From: Fulvimarina pelagi HTCC2506
GTDB taxonomy: Bacteria; Pseudomonadota; Alphaproteobacteria; Rhizobiales; Rhizobiaceae
DNA length: 64,000 bases
Assembly (NCBI RefSeq): GCF_000153705.1
Contig: NZ_DS022272.1
Span: 3,504,432 to 3,568,431 of the forward strand
Direction: 5' to 3'
Shown one piece after another: positions 1 to 8,587 of the stretch (position 1 is its first letter; each line of letters begins with the position of its first letter). Position numbers and translations under genes: made by a program. The notes under the pieces were generated by a model, which was not told the origin of the DNA, did not search any database, and was given only the letters and a program-made list of their open reading frames with translations.

Positions 1-11
1 CCTCTTGCCCT

Positions 12-137
12 GTCCCGAGGATCCAGAGGAGGTTGGCTTAGACTGCATAGTCTTCGCATGCGTTGGTCGTCTGGACAGTCGCTAGGACCGCTCGGGTCGA
101 CACATCGCGCTGGATCCTCGGGACGGGGCCCGAGGAT
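12..137. repeat. Pair of REP-like palindromic units upstream of puuD
   Basis: GTCCCGAGGATCCAG at 12-26 is repeated as its exact reverse complement at 110-124. The second copy is itself half of a tight hairpin: ATCCTCGGG (114-122), loop ACGGGG, CCCGAGGAT (129-137). The unit resembles the CATCCTCGGG...CCCGAGGATCC palindromes dispersed in many alphaproteobacterial genomes (recalled from general knowledge, not searched). The first unit is probably cut by the window start. The two structures, 12-26 with 110-124 and 114-122 with 129-137, exclude each other, so an RNA role cannot be ruled out. Confidence 0.6.
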
Positions 138-187
138 GACGAATCTCTGACTTTGACGCTCTCTTCCGCAGGGAGCTGACATCGCCG

Positions 188-1480
188 ATGCCAACTCCCG
201 AGGGCCGCATGTGGACCTATTTCTCCGAATGGCTGCAATTCGCGGTGCGGTGGGTCCACGTAATCACCGCCATCGCCTGGATCGGCTCGTCCTTCTACTT
301 CATCGCCCTCGATCTCGGTCTTCGGAAGCGTCGCGATCTCGCCGAGGGCGTCGCGGGCGAGGCCTGGCAGGTGCATGGCGGCGGCTTCTACAACATGCAG
401 AAATACCTTATCGCGCCGGCGGAAATGCCGGAGGATCTGACTTGGTTCAAGTGGGAGAGCTACGCCACCTGGCTCTCCGGCGCGGCGCTGCTCTTTCTCG
501 TCTACTATCTCGGGGCCGAACTCTATCTCATCGATCCGCAAAAGGCCGATCTGCCGCTCTGGGGCGCGAGCCTGATCGGCATCGGTGGTCTGGCGCTCGG
601 CTGGCTGGTGTATGACGGGCTCTGCAAGTCGCCCCTGAAGAACGACGACACATGGCTCTTCGTCGCGCTCCTCGTCTACATCGTCGCCTCGGCTTTCCTG
701 TTCGATCAGGTGTTCTCCGGGCGCGGCGCGATGCTCCACACAGGCGCGATGATCGCAACGATCATGACGGCCAACGTCTTCTTCATCATCATCCCGAACC
801 AGACGATCGTGGTGGACGATCTGAAGGCCGGCCGGACGCCGGATCCGGCGCTCGGCAAGGCAGCCAAGCAGCGTTCGCTGCACAACAACTACCTGACGCT
901 GCCGGTCCTCTTCCTCATGCTGTCGAACCACTATCCGCTCGCCTTCGCGACCGAGTGGAACTGGGTAATCGCCGGGCTCGTGCTTCTCATTGGTGCGCTG
1001 GTGCGCCACTATTTCAATACCGAACATGCGACGGGCAAGCAGCTCTGGTGGTGCTGGGCCGGGGCAGGGCTTCTCTTTGCCATCGTCATAACGCTCTCCG
1101 GTGTGCCCGGCTGGCGGACGTCCGCGCCCGAAGAGGCGCGCATCTTCACCAAGGACCCGCAGGTCGCGCTCGCTGCTTCGCCGCTCCTCAACGAGGCCGA
1201 AGCCGTGATTCTGTCTCGCTGTTCCATGTGCCATGCCCGCGAACCGCTCTGGCCGGGCATCGCCCATGCGCCGAAGAACGTCATTTTGGAGACCCGAGAC
1301 GACATCGTGCATTGGGCGCCACAGATCGAGCGGCAGGCGGTGAGAAGCCTCGCCATGCCACCGGGGAACATCACGGGCATGGAGCCGGAAGAACGGGCAG
1401 TGCTGCAGCGCTGGCTGGAGGCGGGCGAGGGGATAAGGCTCGCCACCGCGTCGCCGCCGCTCAAGGTTGTGCCACGATGA
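188..1480 (+). CDS. puuD: Membrane urate hydroxylase PuuD with C-terminal cytochrome c domain
   Basis: Oxidises urate to 5-hydroxyisourate in the inner membrane, passing electrons to its own haem domain rather than to O2 as soluble uricase does. The N-terminal two thirds is a multi-pass membrane domain opening with the family-typical stretch WVHVITAIAWIGSSFYF; several further hydrophobic helices follow to about residue 305. The C-terminal domain carries one haem motif, CSMCH, at residues 345-349. Length (430 residues) is normal for the family. The ATG at 209 is an alternative start with a GAGGG just upstream and also fits family N-termini. The stop overlaps the guaD start (ATGA), indicating translational coupling with the next purine catabolic gene. 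Confidence 0.93.
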   Translation: MPTPEGRMWTYFSEWLQFAVRWVHVITAIAWIGSSFYFIALDLGLRKRRDLAEGVAGEAWQVHGGGFYNMQKYLIAPAEMPEDLTWFKWESYATWLSGAALLFLVYYLGAELYLIDPQKADLPLWGASLIGIGGLALGWLVYDGLCKSPLKNDDTWLFVALLVYIVASAFLFDQVFSGRGAMLHTGAMIATIMTANVFFIIIPNQTIVVDDLKAGRTPDPALGKAAKQRSLHNNYLTLPVLFLMLSNHYPLAFATEWNWVIAGLVLLIGALVRHYFNTEHATGKQLWWCWAGAGLLFAIVITLSGVPGWRTSAPEEARIFTKDPQVALAASPLLNEAEAVILSRCSMCHAREPLWPGIAHAPKNVILETRDDIVHWAPQIERQAVRSLAMPPGNITGMEPEERAVLQRWLEAGEGIRLATASPPLKVVPR

Positions 1481-2883
1481 AACCGATTGCCTCGCCTGGA
1501 CGAACCCTCGCCTTGCGCGGCCGTGTTCTGAGCTTCACGGGCGATCCGGCCGAAATCGGGGAGCGGGCGGTTGTCTTCCACTCTGACGGCGTGGTCCTCA
1601 TTAGAGACGGACTGATCGAGCGGGTGGGTAACGCCCAGCCGATCATCGACTCACTACCGCCGGATATACCGGTCACCAACCACCATCCGCATCTGATCCT
1701 GCCGGGCTTCATCGATTCCCACGTGCACCTCCCGCAGACGCAGGTGATCGGCTCCTACGGCGCCGAGTTGATGGAATGGCTGCAGAAATACACCTTTCCC
1801 GAAGAGGCGCGCTATTTGAGCCCGCGCATCGCCTCCGACGCCTCGCGCTGGCTGCTCGATACGCTGGCGGCGAACGGCACGACGAGCGCTTCGGTCTTCT
1901 GCACCTCGCATCCGGTCAGCGTCGACGCCTTCATGGGCGAAGCCGACCGCCGCGGCCTTCGGATGATCGCCGGCAAGGTGATGATGGATCGGGGCGCCCC
2001 CGAAGCTTTGCTCGATACGCCCGAGCGCGGCTACCAGGAGACGAAGGCAGCGATCGAGCGCTGGCATGGAAAGGGCCGGCTGGAGATCGCGATTACGCCC
2101 CGTTTCGCGCCGACTTCGACCGAGGCGCAGCTGGCCATGGCGTGTGAGCTGGCGCGGGAGTATCCGGATCTTCCGATCCAGACACATCTTTCGGAGAACC
2201 ACGCTGAAATCGCCTATGTGGCAGCGCTCTTTCCAAAGGACACGGACTATACCGCAATCTACGAACGCTACGGTCTCCTGCGTAAGCGCGCGCTGTTCGG
2301 CCACTGTATCCATTTGACCGAGCGCGAGCGGTGCGCGCTCGCTGCGCACGGAGCTTCGGCGATTTTCTGCCCGACCTCGAATCTCTTCCTCGGATCCGGT
2401 CTGTTCGATCGCGATGCGGTGCGGGCCGCTCAGGTGCGGATTGGCATCGCCACCGATATCGGCGGTGGTACGAGCTATTCCATGCTGCGGACCATGGCAG
2501 AGGGCTACAAGGTGCTCGCGCTCAAGGGCCAAAAGCTGCCGGCCTTCGAGGCATTCCATATGGCGAGCGCCGGCAATGCGGAGGCGATGGGCATCGGTGA
2601 GGCAATCGGCCGCCTCGCGCCGGGTCTCGAAGCCGACGTCATTGCTCTAGACAGCCGCTCCAGCGCTCCGCTCGCCCGCCGCATGGAGCGGGTCGAGACG
2701 CTGGAAGAGGAACTCTTCGCCCTGATGACGCTCGGCGACGAACGCGCGACGGTCGCCACCTATTCAGGCGGTCGACTGATCTACGACCGAAACGCGCCGC
2801 GCGCCGATCGCTCCGGAAAGGCCCCGCAGAACGAGCCCGGACCTTTCGTTTCAACCCATGGCGTGCGCGGTTCGGACCAGTAG
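1477..2883 (+). CDS. guaD: Guanine deaminase
   Basis: Cytosolic zinc amidohydrolase converting guanine to xanthine and ammonia, feeding purine nitrogen recovery. Metal-site motifs of the family are visible: FIDSHVHLPQ near residue 80, the second His pair region QTHLSEN, the GHCIHL block and the late Asp in ATDIGGG. Length of 468 residues is slightly above the usual 430-450 because of a disordered, charged C-terminus. The ATG at 1477 overlaps the puuD stop by four bases, so I prefer it to in-frame starts further upstream inside puuD. With puuD it forms a two-gene purine salvage/degradation operon; the connecting step, xanthine to urate, is not encoded by an obvious xdhAB in the window. Confidence 0.93.
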   Translation: MKPIASPGRTLALRGRVLSFTGDPAEIGERAVVFHSDGVVLIRDGLIERVGNAQPIIDSLPPDIPVTNHHPHLILPGFIDSHVHLPQTQVIGSYGAELMEWLQKYTFPEEARYLSPRIASDASRWLLDTLAANGTTSASVFCTSHPVSVDAFMGEADRRGLRMIAGKVMMDRGAPEALLDTPERGYQETKAAIERWHGKGRLEIAITPRFAPTSTEAQLAMACELAREYPDLPIQTHLSENHAEIAYVAALFPKDTDYTAIYERYGLLRKRALFGHCIHLTERERCALAAHGASAIFCPTSNLFLGSGLFDRDAVRAAQVRIGIATDIGGGTSYSMLRTMAEGYKVLALKGQKLPAFEAFHMASAGNAEAMGIGEAIGRLAPGLEADVIALDSRSSAPLARRMERVETLEEELFALMTLGDERATVATYSGGRLIYDRNAPRADRSGKAPQNEPGPFVSTHGVRGSDQ

Positions 2884-2900
2884 CTGAGCCGTTCTTTGCC

Positions 2901-3593
2901 TCAGCTTTCCGGGCAGTGAGCACCAGTGGCGGCCCAAGCTTCGTAGAGTTGGCCGAATTGTTCCTGTGTCCCCGGCACCGGCTCGCGGCCTTCACCCGGT
3001 TCCCAACCCCAGCCGACCAGGTCGTCTTCGGCCATATGCTCGACGAGTTCTGCGAGGGTTTTCCCGCCGTTGCGGTCCTCGTCTTTGATCTGAACACAGA
3101 TTTCGGCGAGCGACTTGCCCTCCCACGCCATCTCGATCGGGGCGAGATGCCATTCCGGATTCCCGGGGATGGACTGGATGTCCGGGCTCTGGCCCACGAC
3201 CTGCGCATTCTCGGGACCATGGCAGGTGTTGCACATCATGCCTGGCACTCCGAAATTGGCCTCGCCCCGTTGAACCGGCGGCTGATGGGGAGCCATCGCC
3301 ATGTTTTGCAGCGGCGAGTCGCCGGCGGGATGGCAGTTCACGCAGCGTGGATGCTGGAGGACCTTCCCGGTCTCTTCGAAGATTGCGATCGAGCGTTCAC
3401 GCTCGTCGGCTATCGAATCGAAGTCGGATACTGATTTCAGGCCGCCCTCCGGCTCCGAAGGTGCGATCGGTTGCGACGCCTGACCGGTAGCAGGGTCACG
3501 ATCCTGCGCGGAGAGCGGAAAGGGCAGAACCAGCGAACCCACTGCGAGGGTGATGACCAAGCCGGCCAGGCTGTTTCGAGAGACGTGTTTCAC
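2901..3593 (-). CDS. Periplasmic c-type cytochrome, partner of the adjacent molybdoenzyme
   Basis: About 230 residues with a signal peptide (hydrophobic stretch ending PLSAQ) and two haem-binding motifs, CVNCH (around residue 85) and CNTCH (around residue 122). It lies last in the minus-strand set iorA-like, iorB-like, cytochrome, with 87 bases after the iorB-like stop. It is therefore the likely electron acceptor of that exported enzyme, passing electrons to the respiratory chain. No ATG fits: both the GTG at 3602 and the GTG at 3593 are possible, and the latter gives the cleaner signal peptide. Its stop is 17 bases from the convergent guaD stop. Family name uncertain; the role is inferred from neighbours. 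Confidence 0.8.
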   Translation of the reverse strand: MKHVSRNSLAGLVITLAVGSLVLPFPLSAQDRDPATGQASQPIAPSEPEGGLKSVSDFDSIADERERSIAIFEETGKVLQHPRCVNCHPAGDSPLQNMAMAPHQPPVQRGEANFGVPGMMCNTCHGPENAQVVGQSPDIQSIPGNPEWHLAPIEMAWEGKSLAEICVQIKDEDRNGGKTLAELVEHMAEDDLVGWGWEPGEGREPVPGTQEQFGQLYEAWAATGAHCPES

Positions 3594-3680
3594 GGACGGC
3601 ACTCACTTTGTGCGGGAAGACGGGAGACGGGAAGGCCGGCCGCGCGATCCGCGCGACCGGCTGGAGCGGCTTTCGCGAAC

Positions 3681-5867
3681 TCAGGCGCCGGCCGTCTGCG
3701 AAGGAACGATTGGCAGGCTTTCCACGCGCTTTCCCGTGAGCCGGCGCCAGGCATTGGCGACGGCTGGGCCGATCGGCGGTACTCCCGGCTCACCAACGCC
3801 GGTCGGTGGTTGACTCGACTCGATGATTTCGACCTCGACCTCCGGCATTTCGGAGATGCGTAGCGAGCGATAGTCGTTGAAGTTCGACTGGACGATCCGA
3901 CCGCCTTCGCCGAGCGTGATCTCGTCGTAGAGCACGGCGCCCAGACCGTAGCCGATGCCACCCTCCATCTGTGCCCGAATGATGTTCGGATTGACGGCGA
4001 CGCCGCAGTCCACGGCACACCAGACCTTGTGCACCTTCGGTCCACCATCCTCGGCAATCGAAACCTCGGCGATCTCGGCCACATAGGTCGAGAAGCTCTT
4101 GTGCACGGCGACGCCCCAGGCCCGGCCTTCGGGCGGCGAACCGTTCGCGAAGCCGGCCATCTCCGCGACGCGGGAGAGAACACCACGCTCGCGAGAGCCT
4201 TTGGGCAGAAGGGCTAGACGGCCTTCCACGGGGTCCTTGCCGCCCTCTTCGAGAAGCTGATCCAGGAACGTCTCGACGGCGAAGGCCGTATGGGTATGAC
4301 CGACGGATCGCCACCAGAGAATCGGCACCGGCAGGCCCGTGTTGATGGACATCACCCGGCGGTTCGGGATCTGATAGGGGCTGTCGGATGCGCCCTCGAC
4401 ACTGGTCTCGTCGATCTCGCTCTTGTTCATGATCGACTGGCCGACGATAGCCTGATCCCAGGCGACGATATTGCCGTCGCCATCGACGGAACCGCGCAGT
4501 TTGTGAACATAGATCGGGCGGTAGAAACCACCGCGGATATCATCCTCGCGGGTCCAGATATGCTTGACGGGACGGTTCATCCCGGAAGCTTTGAACACCG
4601 CCGCCGCCTCGCGCATATAAGGCGAGCCGAACTGGGCGCGTCGTCCGAAGGAGCCGCCGGCGAGCTGGGTGTTGACGCGAACATTCTCGGCATCGACCTC
4701 GCAAACTTCCGCGATCGCCGCCTTGTCCTGACCGGGAAATTGCGCGCCGTTATAGCAATCGATCGAGCCGTCCTCGCGACGGATGAGGACCGCGTCCAGC
4801 GGCTCCATCGGGGCGTGTGCGAGGAAGGGGAAACGCATCGTCGACTCTAGCGTCGTGAAGCCTTCCTGATCGAGATTGGCCGCGACGTCGCCGGAATTTG
4901 CCGCTTCCAGCTCGTTCTCGCCGCCGATCTGCGCGATGTAATCCTGGAAGATCGACTCGCTCGACCGGCTTTCGGCTTCTGTCAAATCCCACTGGACCTC
5001 GAGAGCCGCCCGCCCTTTGAGCGCCGCGAAGGTCGTATCGGCAAAGACTGCGACGCCCTGCGGTACCTGTTTCACGTCGACGACGCCGGGAACTTCGCGG
5101 GCCTTCGTGTCGTCGAAGCTCGCCACCTTCGCGCCGAAATGGTCGGGATGCTTCACGACCGCGATCAGCATGTCGTCGAAAGCGATGTCGAACGTGAAGA
5201 TAGCGCTGCCGTCGGTCTTCGACGGGGTATCCACCTTTGGTCGGTCTGTTCCGATCAGGACGAAGGCATCGGCATTCTTGAGCGTCGGCTCCGATGGCGC
5301 GTCCATCTCGGCCGCCTTGTCTGCAAGGGAACCGAAGTCAGAACTCTTACCGGACGCCTTGTGGCTGATCGTGCCCTTTGAAACGACGATCTCCTCGGCC
5401 GGCACCCCCCATTCGTCGGCGGCCGCAGCGACCAGCATGGCCCGGGCCGTCGCGCCGGCTGTGCGCATCTGTTCATAGGCATTGGCGATTGCTGTCGAAC
5501 CGCCAGTTCCCTGAAGGCCGAAAGCGAGGTTCTTGTAGGTTTCGTCGTCTGCGGGCGCGGCCTCGACGCGGATCTGGCTCCAGTCGGCGTCGAGCTCTTC
5601 GGCGACGAGGGTCGCAAGGCCCGTGTAGGGTCCCTGGCCGAACTCGATGTGCTTGGAGAGCACCGTCACCGTCGAATCCGGCGCTACACGCACGAAGGCG
5701 TTGAAAGCCTTTGCGGCCTCGTTCTGAACGTCGGCCTGGATCGTCTCATGGTCCTGAGCGAAAGCGCGTGGCGCCAGCGTCATGCCGATGACGAGACCGG
5801 CGCCGGTGAGAAAAGCGCGGCGGGTCGGACGGAGGCCACCCGCGGTCCTTGGATCGTGAATACCCAT
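3681..5867 (-). CDS. Tat-exported molybdopterin-binding subunit, isoquinoline 1-oxidoreductase beta-like (xanthine dehydrogenase family)
   Basis: 728-residue large subunit of the xanthine oxidase superfamily, IorB type. A Tat signal ([12 protein letters not shown]) and a cleavage-like PRAFAQ mark it as periplasmic. The molybdopterin-binding glycine-rich motif GGSFGRR is mid-protein, and the conserved catalytic Glu of the family lies in GVGEPG at residue 693. The ATG at 5867 is five bases after the iorA-like stop and directly precedes the Tat region, so longer in-frame starts were discarded. Substrate is not deducible: relatives oxidise isoquinoline, aldehydes or other N-heterocycles. Its position beside guanine deaminase and urate hydroxylase leaves xanthine-like purines open. 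Needs Mo cofactor with MCD, consistent with mobB-type maturation elsewhere in the window. Confidence 0.88.
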   Translation of the reverse strand: MGIHDPRTAGGLRPTRRAFLTGAGLVIGMTLAPRAFAQDHETIQADVQNEAAKAFNAFVRVAPDSTVTVLSKHIEFGQGPYTGLATLVAEELDADWSQIRVEAAPADDETYKNLAFGLQGTGGSTAIANAYEQMRTAGATARAMLVAAAADEWGVPAEEIVVSKGTISHKASGKSSDFGSLADKAAEMDAPSEPTLKNADAFVLIGTDRPKVDTPSKTDGSAIFTFDIAFDDMLIAVVKHPDHFGAKVASFDDTKAREVPGVVDVKQVPQGVAVFADTTFAALKGRAALEVQWDLTEAESRSSESIFQDYIAQIGGENELEAANSGDVAANLDQEGFTTLESTMRFPFLAHAPMEPLDAVLIRREDGSIDCYNGAQFPGQDKAAIAEVCEVDAENVRVNTQLAGGSFGRRAQFGSPYMREAAAVFKASGMNRPVKHIWTREDDIRGGFYRPIYVHKLRGSVDGDGNIVAWDQAIVGQSIMNKSEIDETSVEGASDSPYQIPNRRVMSINTGLPVPILWWRSVGHTHTAFAVETFLDQLLEEGGKDPVEGRLALLPKGSRERGVLSRVAEMAGFANGSPPEGRAWGVAVHKSFSTYVAEIAEVSIAEDGGPKVHKVWCAVDCGVAVNPNIIRAQMEGGIGYGLGAVLYDEITLGEGGRIVQSNFNDYRSLRISEMPEVEVEIIESSQPPTGVGEPGVPPIGPAVANAWRRLTGKRVESLPIVPSQTAGA

Positions 5868-5872
5868 GGTTC

Positions 5873-6331
5873 TCAGCCCTCCATCGAGTCGGCGGCGTTG
5901 TGAATGGCCTGCCGGATTCGCTGATAGGTGGCACACCGGCAGATATTGCCGGCCATTGCCCCGTCGATGTCTGCGTCGTTCGGCTTCGGGTTCATCTGAA
6001 GAAGCGAGACGGCGGACATGATCTGGCCTGACTGGCAGTAGCCACATTGCGGCACGTCGATTTCGGTCCAGGCCGCTTGGACCGCCTCCGCCTCACGGCC
6101 ATCGAGTCCCTCGATCGTCGTGACGCTTGAACCTTCGAGGCTGGAAATAGGCGTAATGCACGAGCGGCGCGTCATGCCGTCGACATGCACGGTACAAGCG
6201 CCGCACTGAGCGATGCCACAGCCATATTTGGTGCCCGTCAGCTTTTCCGCATCGCGAATGACCCACAGAAGCGGGGTTTCGGGGTCGCCGTCGAACTGGC
6301 GCTGCTCTCCGTTGAGGGTGAAAGAGACCAT
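5873..6331 (-). CDS. [2Fe-2S] subunit, isoquinoline 1-oxidoreductase alpha-like
   Basis: 152-residue small subunit that pairs with the molybdopterin subunit encoded five bases downstream. The N-terminal plant-type [2Fe-2S] domain has the Cys cluster [11 protein letters not shown], and the C-terminal helical domain has CGYCQSG and CRC for the second [2Fe-2S] centre. There is no FAD subunit in the operon and no signal peptide here, so the protein should ride through the Tat pathway with the signal-bearing large subunit. GAGGAG sits five bases before the ATG. Electrons should leave through the adjacent c-type cytochrome rather than NAD or O2. Confidence 0.92.
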   Translation of the reverse strand: MVSFTLNGEQRQFDGDPETPLLWVIRDAEKLTGTKYGCGIAQCGACTVHVDGMTRRSCITPISSLEGSSVTTIEGLDGREAEAVQAAWTEIDVPQCGYCQSGQIMSAVSLLQMNPKPNDADIDGAMAGNICRCATYQRIRQAIHNAADSMEG

Positions 6332-6640
6332 CGGCCGCTCCTCTTCAATTTCTTGGACGCGCGGGATCCACTACTCAGGGAGACCAGAACCGAACCGTCT
6401 GGCGAATATCGCAGTGGCAGTGACCAAGTCGTCCACTTCCCGAGCCGCGAGGGTAGCCCTTTTAGAATGTTTCGCAATAGCGTTGGTGCGCACGCGTTAG
6501 GCAAGACGACACGCGATGCCACGGGATTGATGGCATCAAGCTCGCGAATAACCCGCCCTGCGCCCCTGCGAGTTCGATACACACAAAAAAGAGCCGCTCT
6601 TTTCGGAGCGGCTCGTCTGTCTTCAAAATTTTATGAGGTT
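6332..6640. other. Gene-free interval between iorA-like and csbD
   Basis: 309 bases. It must hold the promoter of the minus-strand iorA-like operon, but I see no convincing -35/-10 pair. Its high-coordinate end carries the csbD terminator. No open frame here looks coding. Confidence 0.6.
6585..6614 (-). terminator. Rho-independent terminator of the CsbD gene
   Basis: On the minus strand a perfect 9-bp stem, GAGCCGCTC with GAGCGGCTC (plus-strand 6591-6599 and 6606-6614), is followed by six T (6585-6590). It lies 26 bases after the CsbD stop. Confidence 0.9.
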
Positions 6641-6826
6641 TCAGTGGCGGGTTTGGTCTTCGACCGCGTCCTTCACCTTGCCGTAGTTCTTCTGGGTCTT
6701 GCCTTCGGCCTGATCGGCTTTGCCTTCGGCTCGCATCTTCTCGTTTCCGACCGCTGAGCCAACCGACTCCTTGACCTTGCCGCCGGCTTCTTTGATGGCG
6801 CCTTTTATTTCGTTCTTGTCGACCAT
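6641..6826 (-). CDS. CsbD family stress protein
   Basis: 61-residue, highly charged, hydrophilic protein with the CsbD pattern: N-terminal KNEIKGAIKEAGGKVKE, then KMRAEGKADQAEGK. Family members are abundant, probably cytosolic, natively flexible general-stress proteins of unknown biochemistry. The gene is monocistronic, bounded by an EcfG-type promoter 49 bases upstream of its start and a strong terminator 26 bases downstream. That arrangement supports general-stress control here. GGGAG precedes the ATG. Confidence 0.9.
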   Translation of the reverse strand: MVDKNEIKGAIKEAGGKVKESVGSAVGNEKMRAEGKADQAEGKTQKNYGKVKDAVEDQTRH

Positions 6827-6874
6827 TGTTCTTGATCTCCCATGTTGCGCAACGCGCTTTGAACTCGGAGAAAG

Positions 6875-6899
6875 AACGTGCCTGGCGGCGAGCTGTTCC
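6875..6899 (-). promoter_or_regulatory. EcfG-type (general stress sigma factor) promoter of csbD
   Basis: Read on the minus strand: GGAAC (plus 6895-6899), 16-base spacer, CGTT (6875-6878). This matches the alphaproteobacterial EcfG/RpoE2 consensus GGAAC-N16/17-CGTT exactly. Placement upstream of a CsbD gene, a common member of this regulon, strengthens the call. Confidence 0.75.
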
Positions 6900-6962
6900 G
6901 TGAGGGCAGAACTGCCTTAAGGCTACTCTCGGAAAGACATCGTGCAGCGAGACCTGAATGCG

Positions 6963-6988
6963 AAAAGGCCCGGCATTGCCGGGCCTTT
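6963..6988 (-). terminator. Terminator of the first flagellin gene
   Basis: Minus-strand hairpin AAAGGCCCGGC / GCCGGGCCTTT (plus 6964-6974 and 6978-6988) with a 3-base loop, 31 bases after the flagellin stop. The stem ends in an A/T run, so the T tract is part of the structure. Confidence 0.8.
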
Positions 6989-7018
6989 CCAAACTCACGA
7001 GCTTCGAAGCTTTCCCGA

Positions 7019-8293
7019 TTAACGGAAGAGCTGGAGAAGCGTCTGCGTCGAGTTATTGGCGATGGAGAGCGCCTGGACACCGAGCTGCTGCTGCGTCTGC
7101 AGGGCCTTCAGCTTGGTGGACTCTTCCGTCATGTCTGCGTCGACGAGGGTACCGATACCCTTCTCGAACGTATCCATCAGGTTGTTCACGAAGCTTGTCT
7201 GGATGTCGATGCGGTTCTTCACGGAACCGAGCGTCGACGCTGCTGCAGTCACCTTGCTGATGGCCGAGTCAACGATGTTGATGTAGGCTTTGATGTCTAC
7301 GGTCTTAACGGTCGACTTGGTGATGTCCATTTCGCTGACGCCGATCGAGTCACTGCTACCGGCAGCGAAGGCAACGGTAGAGGTCGTGCCAGTCGAATTG
7401 CTCGTCACCACACCCGTCGTCGCGTTCACCGAAACGCCGGTCACATTGGCGAAATCAACTGCCTTCGCGAACACCTTGGCGTAGTTCGCCGAAGAGACCA
7501 CTCCGTCCGTGGTTCCAAGCGCGTCGTCGATGATGCCTTTCGTGATCAGCACCTTCTGCGCGGTCCCGCCGTCAACGGCCAGCGTGAAACTGATCATGTC
7601 GTCGGAATCAAGGGTGAAAGCTGCCGTCGGTGCCGCAGGGGTGTAGGTGCCAGAGGTAGCCGGCGGACCAGCGGTACCAGCTGCAGACGTACCCGCACCA
7701 AGCGTCACGGCGGTCATGTTGACCTTGCCGCTGTCGATGATGCCCGACTTCGTGCCAGAAGCGTCGAAGAGCGCGAATGAAGACGTATCGACGCGGATCG
7801 AGCCGACACTGAGCGAACCACCGGCGGAGCGCGAGAAGCTCGAGATCATGTCCTTCGAGGATGTGTAGCTCGCAGCGCTCGAATCGATCGAGAGCCAGTT
7901 CTGTCCCGAGAAGGATGCGGAAGACGCAATGCTCTTCAGCTGGTTCTGAAGCTGGGTGATCTCGTCTTGAACTTTCGTGCGGTCAACGCCGTCCTGGGTC
8001 GCGGTCGTAAGTTTCGCCTTGATCTCGTCAAGGACGTCTTTGGACGCCGAGAGTGCTTCGTAAGCGGTGTCGACCGTCGAAGCGCCAATTCCCAACGAGT
8101 CGGCGACGCTCGACATCGCCTTGACGTCGGAGCGCATCGTGGTGGCGATCGACCAGTAGGCAGCGTTGTCGCTGGCCTGACCGACACGATAGCCCGTCGA
8201 GATGCGGTTCTGTGTGTCGTCCATCATCGAGTTGGTGGACTGCAGCGTCTGAAGGGCCGTCATTGCTGCGACGTTGGTATTGATGCTGGTCAT
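7019..8293 (-). CDS. Flagellin (copy 1)
   Basis: 424-residue filament protein. Conserved flagellin ends are present: N-terminal INTNVAAMTALQTLQ with NRISTGYRVGQASDNAAYWSIATTMRSD (D0/D1) and C-terminal VKNRIDIQTSFVNNLMDTF ending NNSTQTLLQLFR. The middle third (about residues 170-320) is Thr/Ser/Gly/Ala-rich and low in charge, as expected of the surface-exposed D2/D3 part. No signal peptide, as it is secreted by the flagellar export apparatus. The second flagellin lies upstream on the same strand. Each has its own terminator, so they are separate transcripts. Rhizobial flagella are usually built from several flagellins. Confidence 0.95.
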   Translation of the reverse strand: MTSINTNVAAMTALQTLQSTNSMMDDTQNRISTGYRVGQASDNAAYWSIATTMRSDVKAMSSVADSLGIGASTVDTAYEALSASKDVLDEIKAKLTTATQDGVDRTKVQDEITQLQNQLKSIASSASFSGQNWLSIDSSAASYTSSKDMISSFSRSAGGSLSVGSIRVDTSSFALFDASGTKSGIIDSGKVNMTAVTLGAGTSAAGTAGPPATSGTYTPAAPTAAFTLDSDDMISFTLAVDGGTAQKVLITKGIIDDALGTTDGVVSSANYAKVFAKAVDFANVTGVSVNATTGVVTSNSTGTTSTVAFAAGSSDSIGVSEMDITKSTVKTVDIKAYINIVDSAISKVTAAASTLGSVKNRIDIQTSFVNNLMDTFEKGIGTLVDADMTEESTKLKALQTQQQLGVQALSIANNSTQTLLQLFR

Positions 8294-8525
8294 TTCAAAG
8301 TCCCATTACGAGATACATTTGGGGGACAGCCCGGATCGTCCGGAATGGCAGGGCGGCATCATGCCTACGAACCGTATTGGTCCGTCCCGCCATGCCCTCA
8401 CCATGTCGTCGCCGGCTTTCCAGCCTCTTAATGCGAGCTTCGCACAAGCTTGGATTCGAGCCTCCGCCGTGGTCGGAGTTCTTTCGTGGTTAACGGGGCG
8501 TGAAACGTGCGGCCGCTCTCAAACT

Positions 8526-8554
8526 GAAAAAGCCGCCCTCGAATTGAGGGCGGC
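8526..8554 (-). terminator. Terminator of the second flagellin gene
   Basis: Minus strand: 10-bp perfect stem AGCCGCCCTC / GAGGGCGGCT (plus 8530-8539 and 8545-8554), then a T run (8526-8530). It lies 33 bases past the stop of flagellin copy 2, between the two flagellin genes. Confidence 0.9.
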
Positions 8555-8587
8555 TCTTTGATTTTGAAGGATTGCTCGTGGGCGAAC

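Noticed and set aside
12-137. Purine riboswitch before puuD
   Set aside because: No purine aptamer three-way junction or conserved core; the REP-like palindrome explains the structure better.
38-1312. Long open frame of 424 codons on the minus strand opposite puuD
   Set aside because: Arg/Glu/His-rich composition, no family resemblance and opposite a clear PuuD; an artefact of GC-rich codon use.
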